Below, one piece after another: positions 10,913 through 20,536 of a stretch of DNA of 64,000 bases. Under the pieces are notes generated by a model. The model was not told the DNA's origin and made no database searches. It worked only from the letters and a program-made list of their open reading frames with translations. The translations under genes and the position numbers were made by a program. The stretch's first letter is position 1, and each line of letters begins with the position of its first letter. The DNA comes from Macrostomum hystrix (taxonomy: Eukaryota; Platyhelminthes; Macrostomidae), in contig CATNEN010000038.1 of NCBI GenBank assembly GCA_950097015.1, positions 9,620,001 through 9,684,000 of the forward strand, written 5' to 3'.

Positions 10913-13580
10913 TTTATACGTAACATATGCCGCTTAGTTAGCAGAAGTTTACACTTGGGTTGCACAGCAAATTAAAAAGGCGCCCTTTAGGTATATTTGA
11001 TACTAAGGACTAAGGTCTCAGTGATTGAAACAATGAGCCCAAGAGGTAAACTTACACTTTTGTTAGTTTGTAAGGTAGTTTCTAAGACAGGCGTGAATTT
11101 AAGAAAGCATCATATTTATTTTTCAGTATACTGACAGCAGATGCATGCCGCTGCCGCCGCGTAACTCTTTGTACTTGTTAGTGCCTCGTGGTGGATTTCA
11201 GCGTTAGAAAAATATGAACAGTGTCCCCCCAGCAGCAGCTATTTAATCACAACCCTTTAGCAGCTTGCCCGAAAGAGCTTGATTCGAAATCAACTTCAAA
11301 GTCTGGATCTGGATCAGCACATGCGGCAGCGGATCTGACAATAATAGTTCTTTAGGCCTACTTTTACTTTACTTACCTTCAGTAAGGATGGTGTTCACTT
11401 AGAGGATGAAAATCACGTTTTGCATACAGGACACTGCTGCATGGTCGTAAAAATTGCAACACTCTCGACAGCCCAGTTAAACATTAATCATGTTAAAATA
11501 GAGCCTAGACCCTAGATAAACAGTTTTTGCTCGGTTTAGAAGCTTTACGAGTAATATACTTTGGTAAATTAATATATTAAAAACATTAGATAGGGGCTAA
11601 TGAAACACACAGTGCAAGCCAACTGTATGTGTTGCTCATATGTTGCATTGACCAACCAAAAATAGGCCTAGCATGAACAAAAAGTAATTATTTTACACTA
11701 GGCCTACTTACAGCTGTTATTTGGCTAGGCATAGGGCCTAATTTATAGGCCTATATATTTTGCTATCTAAAACATACACCTATCTAGAGTCTAAAATATT
11801 GTGTAAGACCTGATCCTAACTACATCCTTAGTAGGCCTAATTTTAAGCCTAAACTAGACATCATGAACAATAATCTATAATAGCAACAGGAATGCAAAGT
11901 ATTGAATTGGGCATGAATAATGGGCTTAGGCCTTTAAGGCTTATTGTCTTCTAAAAAGTTTTAGGAGTAATTTCTCCCTTAATAGCAAATCTAGCAAGAG
12001 GCCTATTATTAGGCCCCCCTATAGGGTATAGGGCCTAGGTCTTTATAGTGACTAGTCTTTTTGTCAACTGGCTTTTTATCAACTACCTTTTCATTTTAAT
12101 TGGGTTGATTGTACTCAGCTAGAGTTTCCTTTCAGATGACTTCATGGCACAATGTAGTTTGCAATTGTTTAGAGTGTTGTAAAAGGCATAGTATGTTATA
12201 TAACAAGGCCTTAGTGGCACCCACCCGGCCACCCCAAGGGCTAGTAGGCCAATTCTGCAACACTACACACTAACTTGTACATGTGTACACTGCATACAGC
12301 TATCTCATTATTATCTACAGTTAGGCCCTATTCATGATAATTTTCGTGTTTTTAATAATTTTCTTATTTATATGATGAACATGTGATGAAGATTATGAGC
12401 ATGGGACAGACATGCACAGACAAGATATAAGAGCAGCTTAAGTTTTAACATAAGTTTTACTTCCAAGCTATTTTTCATCTTAACAAGTTTTACCTTGGTG
12501 CTATTTTTAGGGATAAGGTAGAAATTTTCCCACTTTTAGGGAGAGACGTGTTTTATTCCTCATTATTTTGTATTTTTTTTCTTTGTAATTTTTAGCCACT
12601 AATTTGGCATTAACTTATTGATTATGCAGCTCACTCAAAACCCCCCATCACTGGCAAAATACTGAATAATGCCCCCCTCAAAAGTTTACTAATTCCCCCA
12701 AAATTAATTAACCATTCTTTAGATAGAAATTAGAGCAATGCTTTTCAGTAGGCTTCAACTAAAGCTCATGATTTATCTAAAGGCAAAGGAAATTTTCAAA
12801 TACGTATAATTCTATAATTACATAATCCCATAGGAACTATCAGATTCCATAGGTGCTACTTTAATGTCATTGTATTATAATATTCTTGCAGTTTTCTTCA
12901 GTTGCATATCAGCTCTATAATAATCTCATATTTGATTGCCAATATTAGTTTTACAGATTTATTGTAAACAGTTTCAAATTTTCTATTATTTCATAAAGCT
13001 GCTTTGCAAAAATGCTATTATGTGTAATACTCCTAAACAGTTTCTGGAGTAGGTAAAAACCTTAAGCCTGTTTAAATATGATCATGTTGCTGTTGGGTGC
13101 ACGATAATCTAATTGCATTTTATGCATGCAAAAGTCGCATACCATAGGAAACCCTATTAGAAAAAATGTTCTAATGATCCAATTTAAATCAGAATGATTT
13201 GCAAAAAAGTTTTTTATGTTTCATTCCTTTAGCATTAAACAGTTATCTATATTTAGTTCTATAGATAAAAGCTAGTCGTATTTGAAAAGGTAGTATGTGA
13301 TACGTAGCTAGATTGCTTCACAATCTCCTTTTCACAACTACTTTAAGTACTTTTGTGTTAGATATGATTTGACCGACTAAAATAGTCCAGCTAGCAGATG
13401 CATTATGTAGCTTTTCATTTATAAAGGTCCCATTATTCTTAAGTTGGAAAACTTCAGATTCAGCATTGTTACTGTCAGTTACAGTTAGCCTGTCAATAAT
13501 GCAGGAAGGGGACGGGTTGAGAGGCAGGAGGAGGCCATAGTGAGAGGCAGGAAGATGAATCTAAAATCGCCTTTCTCCTT
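10913..13580. other. intergenic or 5' region upstream of GAR1
   Basis: AT-rich, no coding signal. It contains the second direct-repeat copy (11405-11476) and, at 11350-12340, an excess of the short palindromic motif TAGGCCTA and variants. At 13505-13555 two GTGAGAGGCAGG units match the minisatellite at 16676-16850. Part of this stretch could be a 5' UTR intron of GAR1, since an acceptor-like sequence precedes its ATG. Confidence 0.45.
11405..11476 (+). repeat. direct repeat copy 2
   Basis: Matches 9926-10001; see that entry. Confidence 0.8.
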
Positions 13581-13585
13581 CAGCA

Positions 13586-14323
13586 ATGGGATTTCGAGGT
13601 GGAGGTGGTGGCCGTGGCGGCGGTGGCGGCTTTCGCGGCGGTCGAGGAGGCGGTGGCGGCTTTCGCGGCGGTGGTCGAGGCGGCTTCCGTGGCGGCCGAG
13701 GTGGAGGCGGCGGCGGCGGCGGTCGCTACGAGGACCAGGGCCCACCGGAGAGTGTCGATGAAGTTGGCGTCTACATGCAGCCGTGCGTGGAAGACATGGT
13801 CTGCAAGCTGACACACGAGAAGATTCCCTACTTCAATGCGCCCATCTTTCTAGAGAATAAGGAGCAGATTGGCAAAGTGGACGAGATCTTCGGCCCCATC
13901 AAGGACGCGTACTTCTCTGTGAAAATGGCACCCGGCGTCAAGTGCCAGTCTCTAGCTAAGGACACCAAAGTGTTTATTGATTCGATGAAGCTGCTACCAT
14001 TGTCCAGGTTCCTGCCGCAGCCGCGCGGCGCCCCCAGAGGCGGTCGCGGTGGACGTGGCGGCGGCGACAGAGGCCGCGGTGGAGGCTTCGATCGCGGTCG
14101 AGGCCGCGGAGGCTTTGATCGTGGCCGCGGCGGCCGGGGCGGCTTTGACCGCGGCGGACGCGGCGGTGGCGGCTTCGATCGCGGACGCGGCGGCCGGGGC
14201 GGCTTTGACCGTGGCGGACGCGGCGGTGGTGGCTTCGATCGCGGACGTGGCGGCCGCGGCGGCGGCTTTAGTGACCGTCGGCACAGCGAGGGCCCGCAGG
14301 CGAAACGGCCTAAGTTCGAATGA
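13586..14323 (+). CDS. GAR1: H/ACA snoRNP subunit GAR1
   Basis: A single coding exon of 245 aa. GAR1 is a core protein of H/ACA ribonucleoproteins, which pseudouridylate rRNA and snRNA in the nucleolus and Cajal bodies and form part of telomerase RNP in animals. Residues 1-47 are an N-terminal Gly/Arg-rich region with FRGG units. Residues about 48-150 are the conserved central domain ([24 protein letters not shown] style, then KVDEIFGPI and [17 protein letters not shown]). The C-terminal 90 residues are RGG-rich with repeated GGFDRG units, ending in a basic tail. The two flanking GAR regions match the family layout. The ATG lies 2 bases after CTTTCTCCTTCAG, a strong acceptor, so the mRNA 5' end is probably joined by trans-splicing or from a 5' UTR exon. 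AATAAA signals occur at 14481 and 14588. Confidence 0.95.
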   Translation: MGFRGGGGGRGGGGGFRGGRGGGGGFRGGGRGGFRGGRGGGGGGGGRYEDQGPPESVDEVGVYMQPCVEDMVCKLTHEKIPYFNAPIFLENKEQIGKVDEIFGPIKDAYFSVKMAPGVKCQSLAKDTKVFIDSMKLLPLSRFLPQPRGAPRGGRGGRGGGDRGRGGGFDRGRGRGGFDRGRGGRGGFDRGGRGGGGFDRGRGGRGGFDRGGRGGGGFDRGRGGRGGGFSDRRHSEGPQAKRPKFE

Positions 14324-14480
14324 AGGCCTGTTGGTCATTGACCATGCCAACAGTTGCTCGGAGACTGTGTACAGATGGCTGACTTCATTTTTGGGCATTT
14401 CTTATCATAATTTGTTGTTAATTGCTGATAATGATTTAGTCTGTGGAGTCCTGAATTCCCGGTTTGTTAAATTCCGTTTA

Positions 14481-14593
14481 AATAAACTTACCGGGTGCTG
14501 CACAAGCTCAAATAGCTTCGCGTAACTGATTGTCAGCTGTTCCAATCGTCCATCTCCTTTGAACTTGCTAGTGCAATTTTAGCTTTTAATAAA
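14481..14593 (+). terminator. poly(A) signals of GAR1
   Basis: AATAAA at 14481-14486 and again at 14588-14593, 160-270 bases after the GAR1 stop codon. Which one is used cannot be told from sequence. Confidence 0.6.
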
Positions 14594-14699
14594 ATATGAA
14601 TTTGCAAACGGACGACTAATCATTGATCTGCGAGTCATTGACATCTTGGTCTTCTGAGTCTTTATTTGACATTTTTAATGAAATTATCTAGTCACAATT

Positions 14700-14815
14700 A
14701 AGCAGTTAAGTAGCAGAACGGTAGCGCGTTGAACTCTCGCACCAAGGTGCCTAAACTCGAATCCGCGTTGAGGCTACATTAATTGTGGGGCGCCGTTGCT
14801 AGAGAAGCCTTAGAT
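14700..14815 (+). repeat. degenerate SINE-A fragment
   Basis: The family A head is recognisable (GTAGCAGAACGGTAGCGCGTT, then CTCGCACCAAGGTGCCTAAA, a decayed B box CTCGAATCC, GAGGCTACATTAATTGTGGG). It is more diverged than the copies at 3361 and 57196. Confidence 0.6.
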
Positions 14816-14879
14816 GGATTTTTATCCATCTAGGCCAGGTATCGGCAAACTCCGGCCCGTTGCCCCTTCCAACACCTAT

Positions 14880-15110
14880 AGTATCCTGTCTCATCTCTCC
14901 CGTGTCTCATCTTTCCCGTGTGTTATCTCTCCCGTGTCTCATCTTTCCCGTGTGTTATCTCTCCCGTGTCTCATGTCTCCTCTGTCTAATCTCTCCCGTG
15001 TCTCATCTCTCGCGTGTCTCATCTCTCGCGTGTCTCATCTCTCGCGTGTCTCATCTCTCCCGTGTCTCATCTATTCCGTATCTCATCTCTCACCTACCTC
15101 ATATTTCTGT
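14880..15110. repeat. 16-bp minisatellite, CTCATCTCTCCCGTGT
   Basis: About 14 units with variants CTTTCCC, CTCGCGTG and GTTATCTC. It has the same unit as the array at 49385-50025. Confidence 0.9.
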
Positions 15111-15435
15111 ATGATTGTTGGCAACATGTTTGCACGCGCTATGTACGTTTGCATGCTGTGCAATGATGTACATTAATCGTTAAAATATAAGCGAGTGAGT
15201 TGACGCCTTAAGTGGCGAGAATTTGGTCTACGCTACAATCTCGTTTTCGGCGGCTTACACTTCTATAGTCAAAGCGGCCCGCTGTCGTCTTTTAGATTCT
15301 GTCTTCTGTCAAACGTGTCAACCGCTCTGCAACCTGCCACTCAGCCCCCAGACCCAAGCAAATATTGTATTCTTGGTTATATATGCGCTATATTCACGCT
15401 AATCGATAATCAACACTTCTGGTGACTTCCAGCGC

Positions 15436-15775
15436 ATGAGCTCCGCGCTGAGCAGTGCCGGCGGTAGCGTTGGCGGCCTTTCTAGGCAGTCGCCGCAGCT
15501 GCCAATGGATTGCGAGGCCGAGCCGGAGCCCGGCAACTCGCGGCCCGTCCTGCCGGCGCCGTCGCTGAGCCATCGCCTCCTGACGGATTTGGGCATCAGC
15601 CCGGCCTCCTTGCAGCCAATGAAGACGGAGCTGTTCTACTGCTGCGATGCCTCTGACTCCGGCTGCCGGCTGCAATTGTCGCCTCCGCTGGCGCCGAACT
15701 TCAGCAGTCGGTTTGGAGGCAGTAAATTCGCTCTGGTGACTCCCCAGTACCTCAAAAGTTCAGCGTCTCTAACAG
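15436..15775 (+). CDS. putative coding exon of an unrecognised gene
   Basis: An open frame starts at ATG 15436, three bases after an acceptor-like TGACTTCCAG, and ends at a donor-like ACAG/GTGAAG with one base left over (phase 1). The translation (about 113 codons) is non-repetitive with high GC and coding-like codon use, rich in Ser, Pro and Leu: it contains LLTDLGISPASLQPMKTELF and FGGSKFALVTPQYLKSS. I do not recognise the family, and no continuation exon was found in the next 5 kb. An in-frame stop lies upstream near 15399, so this is either a first coding exon or an internal exon beginning at 15431. Confidence 0.35.
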
Positions 15776-15944
15776 GTGAAGGCGTTCAGTTACGCGTGAC
15801 AAGACCGGCTGTGTGTATCAGGATGAGGCAGTCCAGACCAACTGGCCAGATGGGCTGATTCAGTTTAGCTCGTTACTTATAGTTAGACATATACTACACC
15901 CAGCCTATTCGGGCCAAATAAACCGATAAATGTTTAGTCCCACT

Positions 15945-16090
15945 GAAGCATGATTCCCATTTTACAGCTGAGTGAGGAAAACAGTCGGGAATTAAGTGCC
16001 TTACTGGAGGATTTTAGTTGTCTTCATTGCTCTGCGATTCGAACTCTCGACCTCTAGCCAGCTAGGCTGCTAGCTCCAAGCATGCTGAAA
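15945..16090 (-). repeat. CORE-like SINE (type C)
   Basis: On the minus strand a tRNA-like head (GAGAGTTCGAATCGCA as B box, near 16030-16045) is followed by a block whose plus-strand form reads CCCATTTTACAGCTGAGTGA. This is strikingly like the CORE domain known from MIR-type SINEs, and it is shared in looser form with family B. Confidence 0.55.
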
Positions 16091-16670
16091 ATTCTTGAAA
16101 GACGATGTCTTCTGTAGCAGGACCGCTGCCTGTTGGTTGTTGTAGCAGTACTATTAACTATTGAGTAGGTCGAAATCCTCCTTCGGTAAAGTTTTTTTCA
16201 ATAAACATTGTATTGTGTCCTTTAAACCCAATGCTTCGTTTTAGTAACTTTGCTTAATCGCTAAGAAAAATTCATTATTTTTTTTAATTTACGATTAAAA
16301 TGCTATTAACCCTACTGGCAAAGTAGCTGACCCAATCTGGTACACTAAAATTCTTATTTAATAGCTTGTACACAATCATGAATGCACCTAGATTTTCTTT
16401 TTTATATATATGCTTGTTTTCTGTGATTTGCCTTTTTTATTTTCTTTTTATGCGTGAAAAAAAGTTACAAATTTAAGGTTACCAGTAACTGGTGAGATTA
16501 ACTCATTACTGTGATTAGTTTTAAACAAATAAAATTGGAACTTCTTTTCAAATATCCAATCTAAGATAGTATATTGATTGTCTATAAAGCTTTTTAATAA
16601 AATGTCTACATTTTTTCTAAAGTATATTATTTCTTTTTTATTAAAGCAAATCGAAATTGAAGCAGAGTGA
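16091..16670. other. AT-rich stretch, no feature
   Basis: Poly-T and poly-A tracts; no ORF or repeat structure of note. Confidence 0.6.
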
Positions 16671-16675
16671 GAGGC

Positions 16676-16850
16676 AGCATGCCGGAAGGGTTCAGGGTGA
16701 GAGGCAGGGATGGTACAGGGTGAGAGGCAGGGATGGTACAGGGTGAGAGGCAGGGATGGTACAGGGTGAGAGGCAGGGATGGTACAGGGTGAGAGGCAGG
16801 GTGGCTACAGGGTGAGAGGCAGGGAGGATGCAGGGTGAGAGGCAGGAAGA
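16676..16850. repeat. 23-bp minisatellite, GGGTGAGAGGCAGGGATGG type
   Basis: About seven units; the last two diverge. Two isolated units of the same motif lie at 13505-13555, upstream of GAR1. Confidence 0.9.
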
Positions 16851-17634
16851 AAGCTGCCCCTCATCGACCTGCTTCGCTGTTAATCGGCTGAGTTGAGCAG
16901 CGCACTTAGCCATGATAATTCTGCTATTGAATTGTTCGCTGATTGAGGCATCTGAGTGCCAGCCAGCTGAGGCGGCGGTTTTCATTGACGCGGCTCGCCC
17001 ATGCAGTGCTGATTGCTCCACTGAGCTGGGATTAGGCGTGCCGAATTTCAATGCATTGCTTGAAATTTCCTTATGCTCATCTGAACACATCCCCATAACC
17101 ATAAAGCCTAGTTATAGCATGCCTTATCAGGCCAGTGTTGCTAAGCTGAATCGTAGATGTACTGTGCTCCGCATCCTCCATTGTGTTAGGGACTTAGATT
17201 ATAGCTCGTAAATATTCACATTGGGAGAACCCGCTACAAAATCATGATAAATTCAATATCTAGTTGTGTACAAACCAATGGAAGCAAATGCTAATTTTTT
17301 AGCAGAATTGCTACGACAAGAGACAGAGATTAATGTTCAGTTCATGGTCAGGGATTTTTATCAGAGTTGATGAATTAGTAAACAAAACGGTTTACTATGG
17401 TTTGAGCATTGCACTCTTAGCTCAGTGATCAGGCTAAGATATGAAAATATTCATTCCGTGGAATTGTTTGAGCACCCGAGCTTGTGCGATAAGCTGGGGC
17501 TCAACCGGATGGAAATCAAAGGCGGGCTTGTAAATTTGTGCACACTGCTAGCTCAAATTGGCATACCCTGTTTGCTGGTCCCTGACTCACTGCTACTGGA
17601 TCTCGTATAGTCTATAAAGTCTCACTGGCCAAAG
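16851..17634. other. intergenic, no recognisable gene
   Basis: Small open frames occur on both strands (for example 16912-17211), but none shows family similarity or paired splice sites. Confidence 0.5.
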
Positions 17635-17990
17635 TAAGCCTGAATCTCTCATCGAGATCATCCTGAATCTCACACCAAGATCTTCCTGAATCTCACACCA
17701 AGATCTTCCTGAATCTCACGCAAAGATCATCCTGAATCTCACACCAAGATCATCCTGAATATCACACCAAGATCATCCTGAATCTCACACCAAGATCTTC
17801 CTGAATCTCACGCAAAGATCATCCTGAATCTCACACCAAGATCATCCTGAATCTCACACCAAAATCATCCTGAATCTCACACCAAGATCTTCCTGAATCT
17901 CACACCAAGATCATCCTGAATCTCACACCAAGATCTTCCTGAATCTCACACCTAGATCATCCTGAATCTCACACCAATAGCTTTTAGGGT
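17635..17990. repeat. 23-bp minisatellite, TCCTGAATCTCACACCAAGA type
   Basis: About 15 units alternating between ATCA and ATCT endings. Confidence 0.92.
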
Positions 17991-18465
17991 GGGTGGATGA
18001 ACGCAGTTTATGAACGCTTCAATGTCAGAGCTCCAAAAATAGACCTTAAGGGGTGGATGCCAAATTTAGCCCTTTCGCTGCTGGCTCTGTGCTGCTTAGT
18101 TCGGATTCAAAGAAACCCCCAACGTGCGACTCGCTGTTTTATAGAAATCCGATTTTACACCCTCAGATTTTAAGGGGCCTAATGTTTGTGTAGCGAAGCC
18201 AGACAGCAGAAGGCGTCACATTCCAATGCTAAATAACAGAGAGGCAGACAATTTTGGATTAGTCTGACGGCATGCGGCAAACCTGACCTGATCAATATTT
18301 CATCGCTTTTTTCTCGAATTTTTTTCTTAGCGCGTGTTCGGTTAAACATCTAGTTGCCATGTTCCGTAAATGATATCAGTAAATAATTATTTTATTGGCG
18401 GAGTCAAAATACAGCAATCCACAGGACTGCGAATTTATGGAAAACTAGATGATGGCGGCTTATCA
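17991..18465. other. intergenic, nothing seen
   Basis: No coding or repeat signal recognised. Confidence 0.5.
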
Positions 18466-18469
18466 AAGG

Positions 18470-18925
18470 AACTGAGGTAGATGGTGCGGCACGTCAAAGG
18501 AATTGTGACGTAGATAGTGCGGCACATCAAAGGAATTGGGAGGTGGATAGTGCGGCACGTCAAAGGAATTGTTAGGTAGATAGTGCGGCACATCAAATGA
18601 ATTGTGAGGTAGATAGTGCGGCACATCAAAGGAATTGGGAGGTGGATAGTGCGGCACGTCAAAGGAATTGTTAGGTAGATAGTGCGGCACATCAAAGGAA
18701 TTGGGAGGTGGATAGTGCGGCACGTCAAAGGAATTGTTAGGTAGATAGTGCGGCACATCAAATGAATTGTGAGGTAGATAGTGCGGCACATCAAAGGAAT
18801 TGGGAGGTGGATAGTGCGGCACGTCAAAGGAATTGTTAGGTAGATAGTACGCCAAATCAAAGGAATTGTGAGGTAGATAGTGCGGCACATCAAAGGAATT
18901 GGGAGGTGGATAGTGCGGCACGTCA
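18470..18925. repeat. 33-bp minisatellite
   Basis: About 14 units. The core is TGCGGCACATCAAAGGAATT, with alternate endings GGGAGGTGGATAG and GTTAGGTAGATAG arranged in a higher-order alternation. It is open in two minus-strand frames because the unit is a multiple of three without stops. Confidence 0.92.
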
Positions 18926-19545
18926 GCGCCTTAATTCCTTAGCGCTTATGGGAAAAATAAGACCTTCGGCCAGAATCATTGAATATCTCGACGGTCTGGA
19001 GAGTTGGCGGATCATTTCACCTGAAATGATTGTTCCAGAATATGCGCAAAAAAGTTGGCCCGTGGCCCGTGTACTGCTTCCAATCAAAAGCTGTCACCAT
19101 TTAAATCTGAAAAAATCCTATCTCTTTAGCGCATTTTTCGCAGAAACCAGCTATAGCTTTACACTTTTTCTAAGAAACGTTGTTTCCCCTCCTCTAGTGG
19201 TCCTCATGGCTTGGTATCGTAGCCCCTCACAACTGACATTGTGGCATTGGTGGCATGACGGCCAAAACGATTGCAATATTAATTGCGGATGCGAAGTGGT
19301 TGCCTCTCACCTGCTTGAAGCGAATTTAATAACTAAGGCATCAGTGCGTGTGGCGTTAATTTCCTCATTCCACCTCGCATCCTCATGCAGGTGCGAAATC
19401 TACCTGTGCTCACTGTATTGCAGCAGAAACTTATAAAGAAATTCAGGTGCATGCTGTCTAGCTGTCTTTGGCAGTCTATTTAATATGATGCAAAATGGAT
19501 TTAAAGTATATTAGCGGGACATTAGAGACCAATAAAAATAAATGG
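18926..19545. other. intergenic; fragment of the foldback family
   Basis: The sequence at 18950-19000 (AGAATCATTGAATATCTCGA) matches an arm of the foldback elements in receptor A introns. A 176-codon plus-strand frame (18906-19436) starts inside the minisatellite and has no family similarity. Confidence 0.4.
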
Positions 19546-19549
19546 CTAG

Positions 19550-20045
19550 GAGATGCTGTGCGACGGCTCGTCAAAAGGATGACGCTCTAGTGATGGCCTG
19601 TCAAAATAATTCAGAAGGTTTTTCGATTGGCCAATCAGGCGGCGTAGCGGCTCATCAAAGGGTTTGTGGGATATTGGCGGCTAATTAAAGGGTGCGACTG
19701 ATAGTGGCGGCTCATCAAAGGGCTAGTGAGGCGGTGCTGCGGCTCATCAAAGGGATAGTGAGGCGGTGCTGCGGCTCATCAAAGGGCTAGTGAGGCGGTG
19801 TGGCGGCTCATCAAAGGGCTAGTGAGGCGGTGTGGCGGCTCATCAAAGGGCTAGTGAGGCGGTGTGGCGGCTCATCAAAGGGCTAGTGAGGCGGTGCTGC
19901 GGCTCATCAAAGGGCTAGTGAGGCGGTGTGGCGGCTCATCAAACAATTTGAAGGGATAACGGCGGCTAATCAAAAGGTTTGACTGATAGTGGCGGCTCAT
20001 CAAAATGGTTTTCAGGATAGTGGCGGCCAATTAAAGGGCTAGTGG
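19550..20045. repeat. 32-33-bp minisatellite, GGCGGCTCATCAAAGGGCTA type
   Basis: Core units GCGGCTCATCAAAGGG plus CTAGTGAGGCGGTG are regular at 19700-19940 and degenerate at both ends. Confidence 0.9.
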
Positions 20046-20244
20046 GGTAGTGTTGGAAAATCAAAGTTATTGTTTAAAAATCGTACGTACTCGCATTATC
20101 TCATCTCAGTTAAGCTGACGAATTCAGCTATCTATAGATCTCACTTTCACCAGCTCTTAAAAGTGCATTGAAATGAATAAAAGATTTACAACTCAGAAAA
20201 GTTGCTAAGAATTTCGCGCAGCCATCTGGTTAGCAACTGAAAGT

Positions 20245-20250
20245 TTTATT
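20245..20250 (-). terminator. poly(A) signal of the NPF gene
   Basis: TTTATT on the plus strand, which is AATAAA on the minus strand, about 290 bases after the NPF stop codon. Confidence 0.5.
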
Positions 20251-20536
20251 TTGTTCCGTCGGGGCTGCCAAGCATGTTGGATAGGTGAAATAAATCTGGG
20301 TTTGTTTCTGCGCACCTGTCACTCAGCGCTGGCCCAGTGGGAATTCCAGCACCTGAGCCGGTGCTAAATATTAAGGTTTCTTTACAATGTCTCTCAGCGT
20401 GCGGAGAATTTCACTGGAGAATTTCTAACTTGGGAAAATTTTAGAGCTGAACTAGGCTAATTAAGATAGAATTAGAGTCTTGGAGAATATAAGGGCCAAC
20501 AATGCCACCCGCCGTGAGCTGGCGAGCCGTGAAACT

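Noticed and set aside
18470-18925. CRISPR-like regular array
   Set aside because: There are no unique spacers between repeats and the context is eukaryotic; it is a 33-bp minisatellite.
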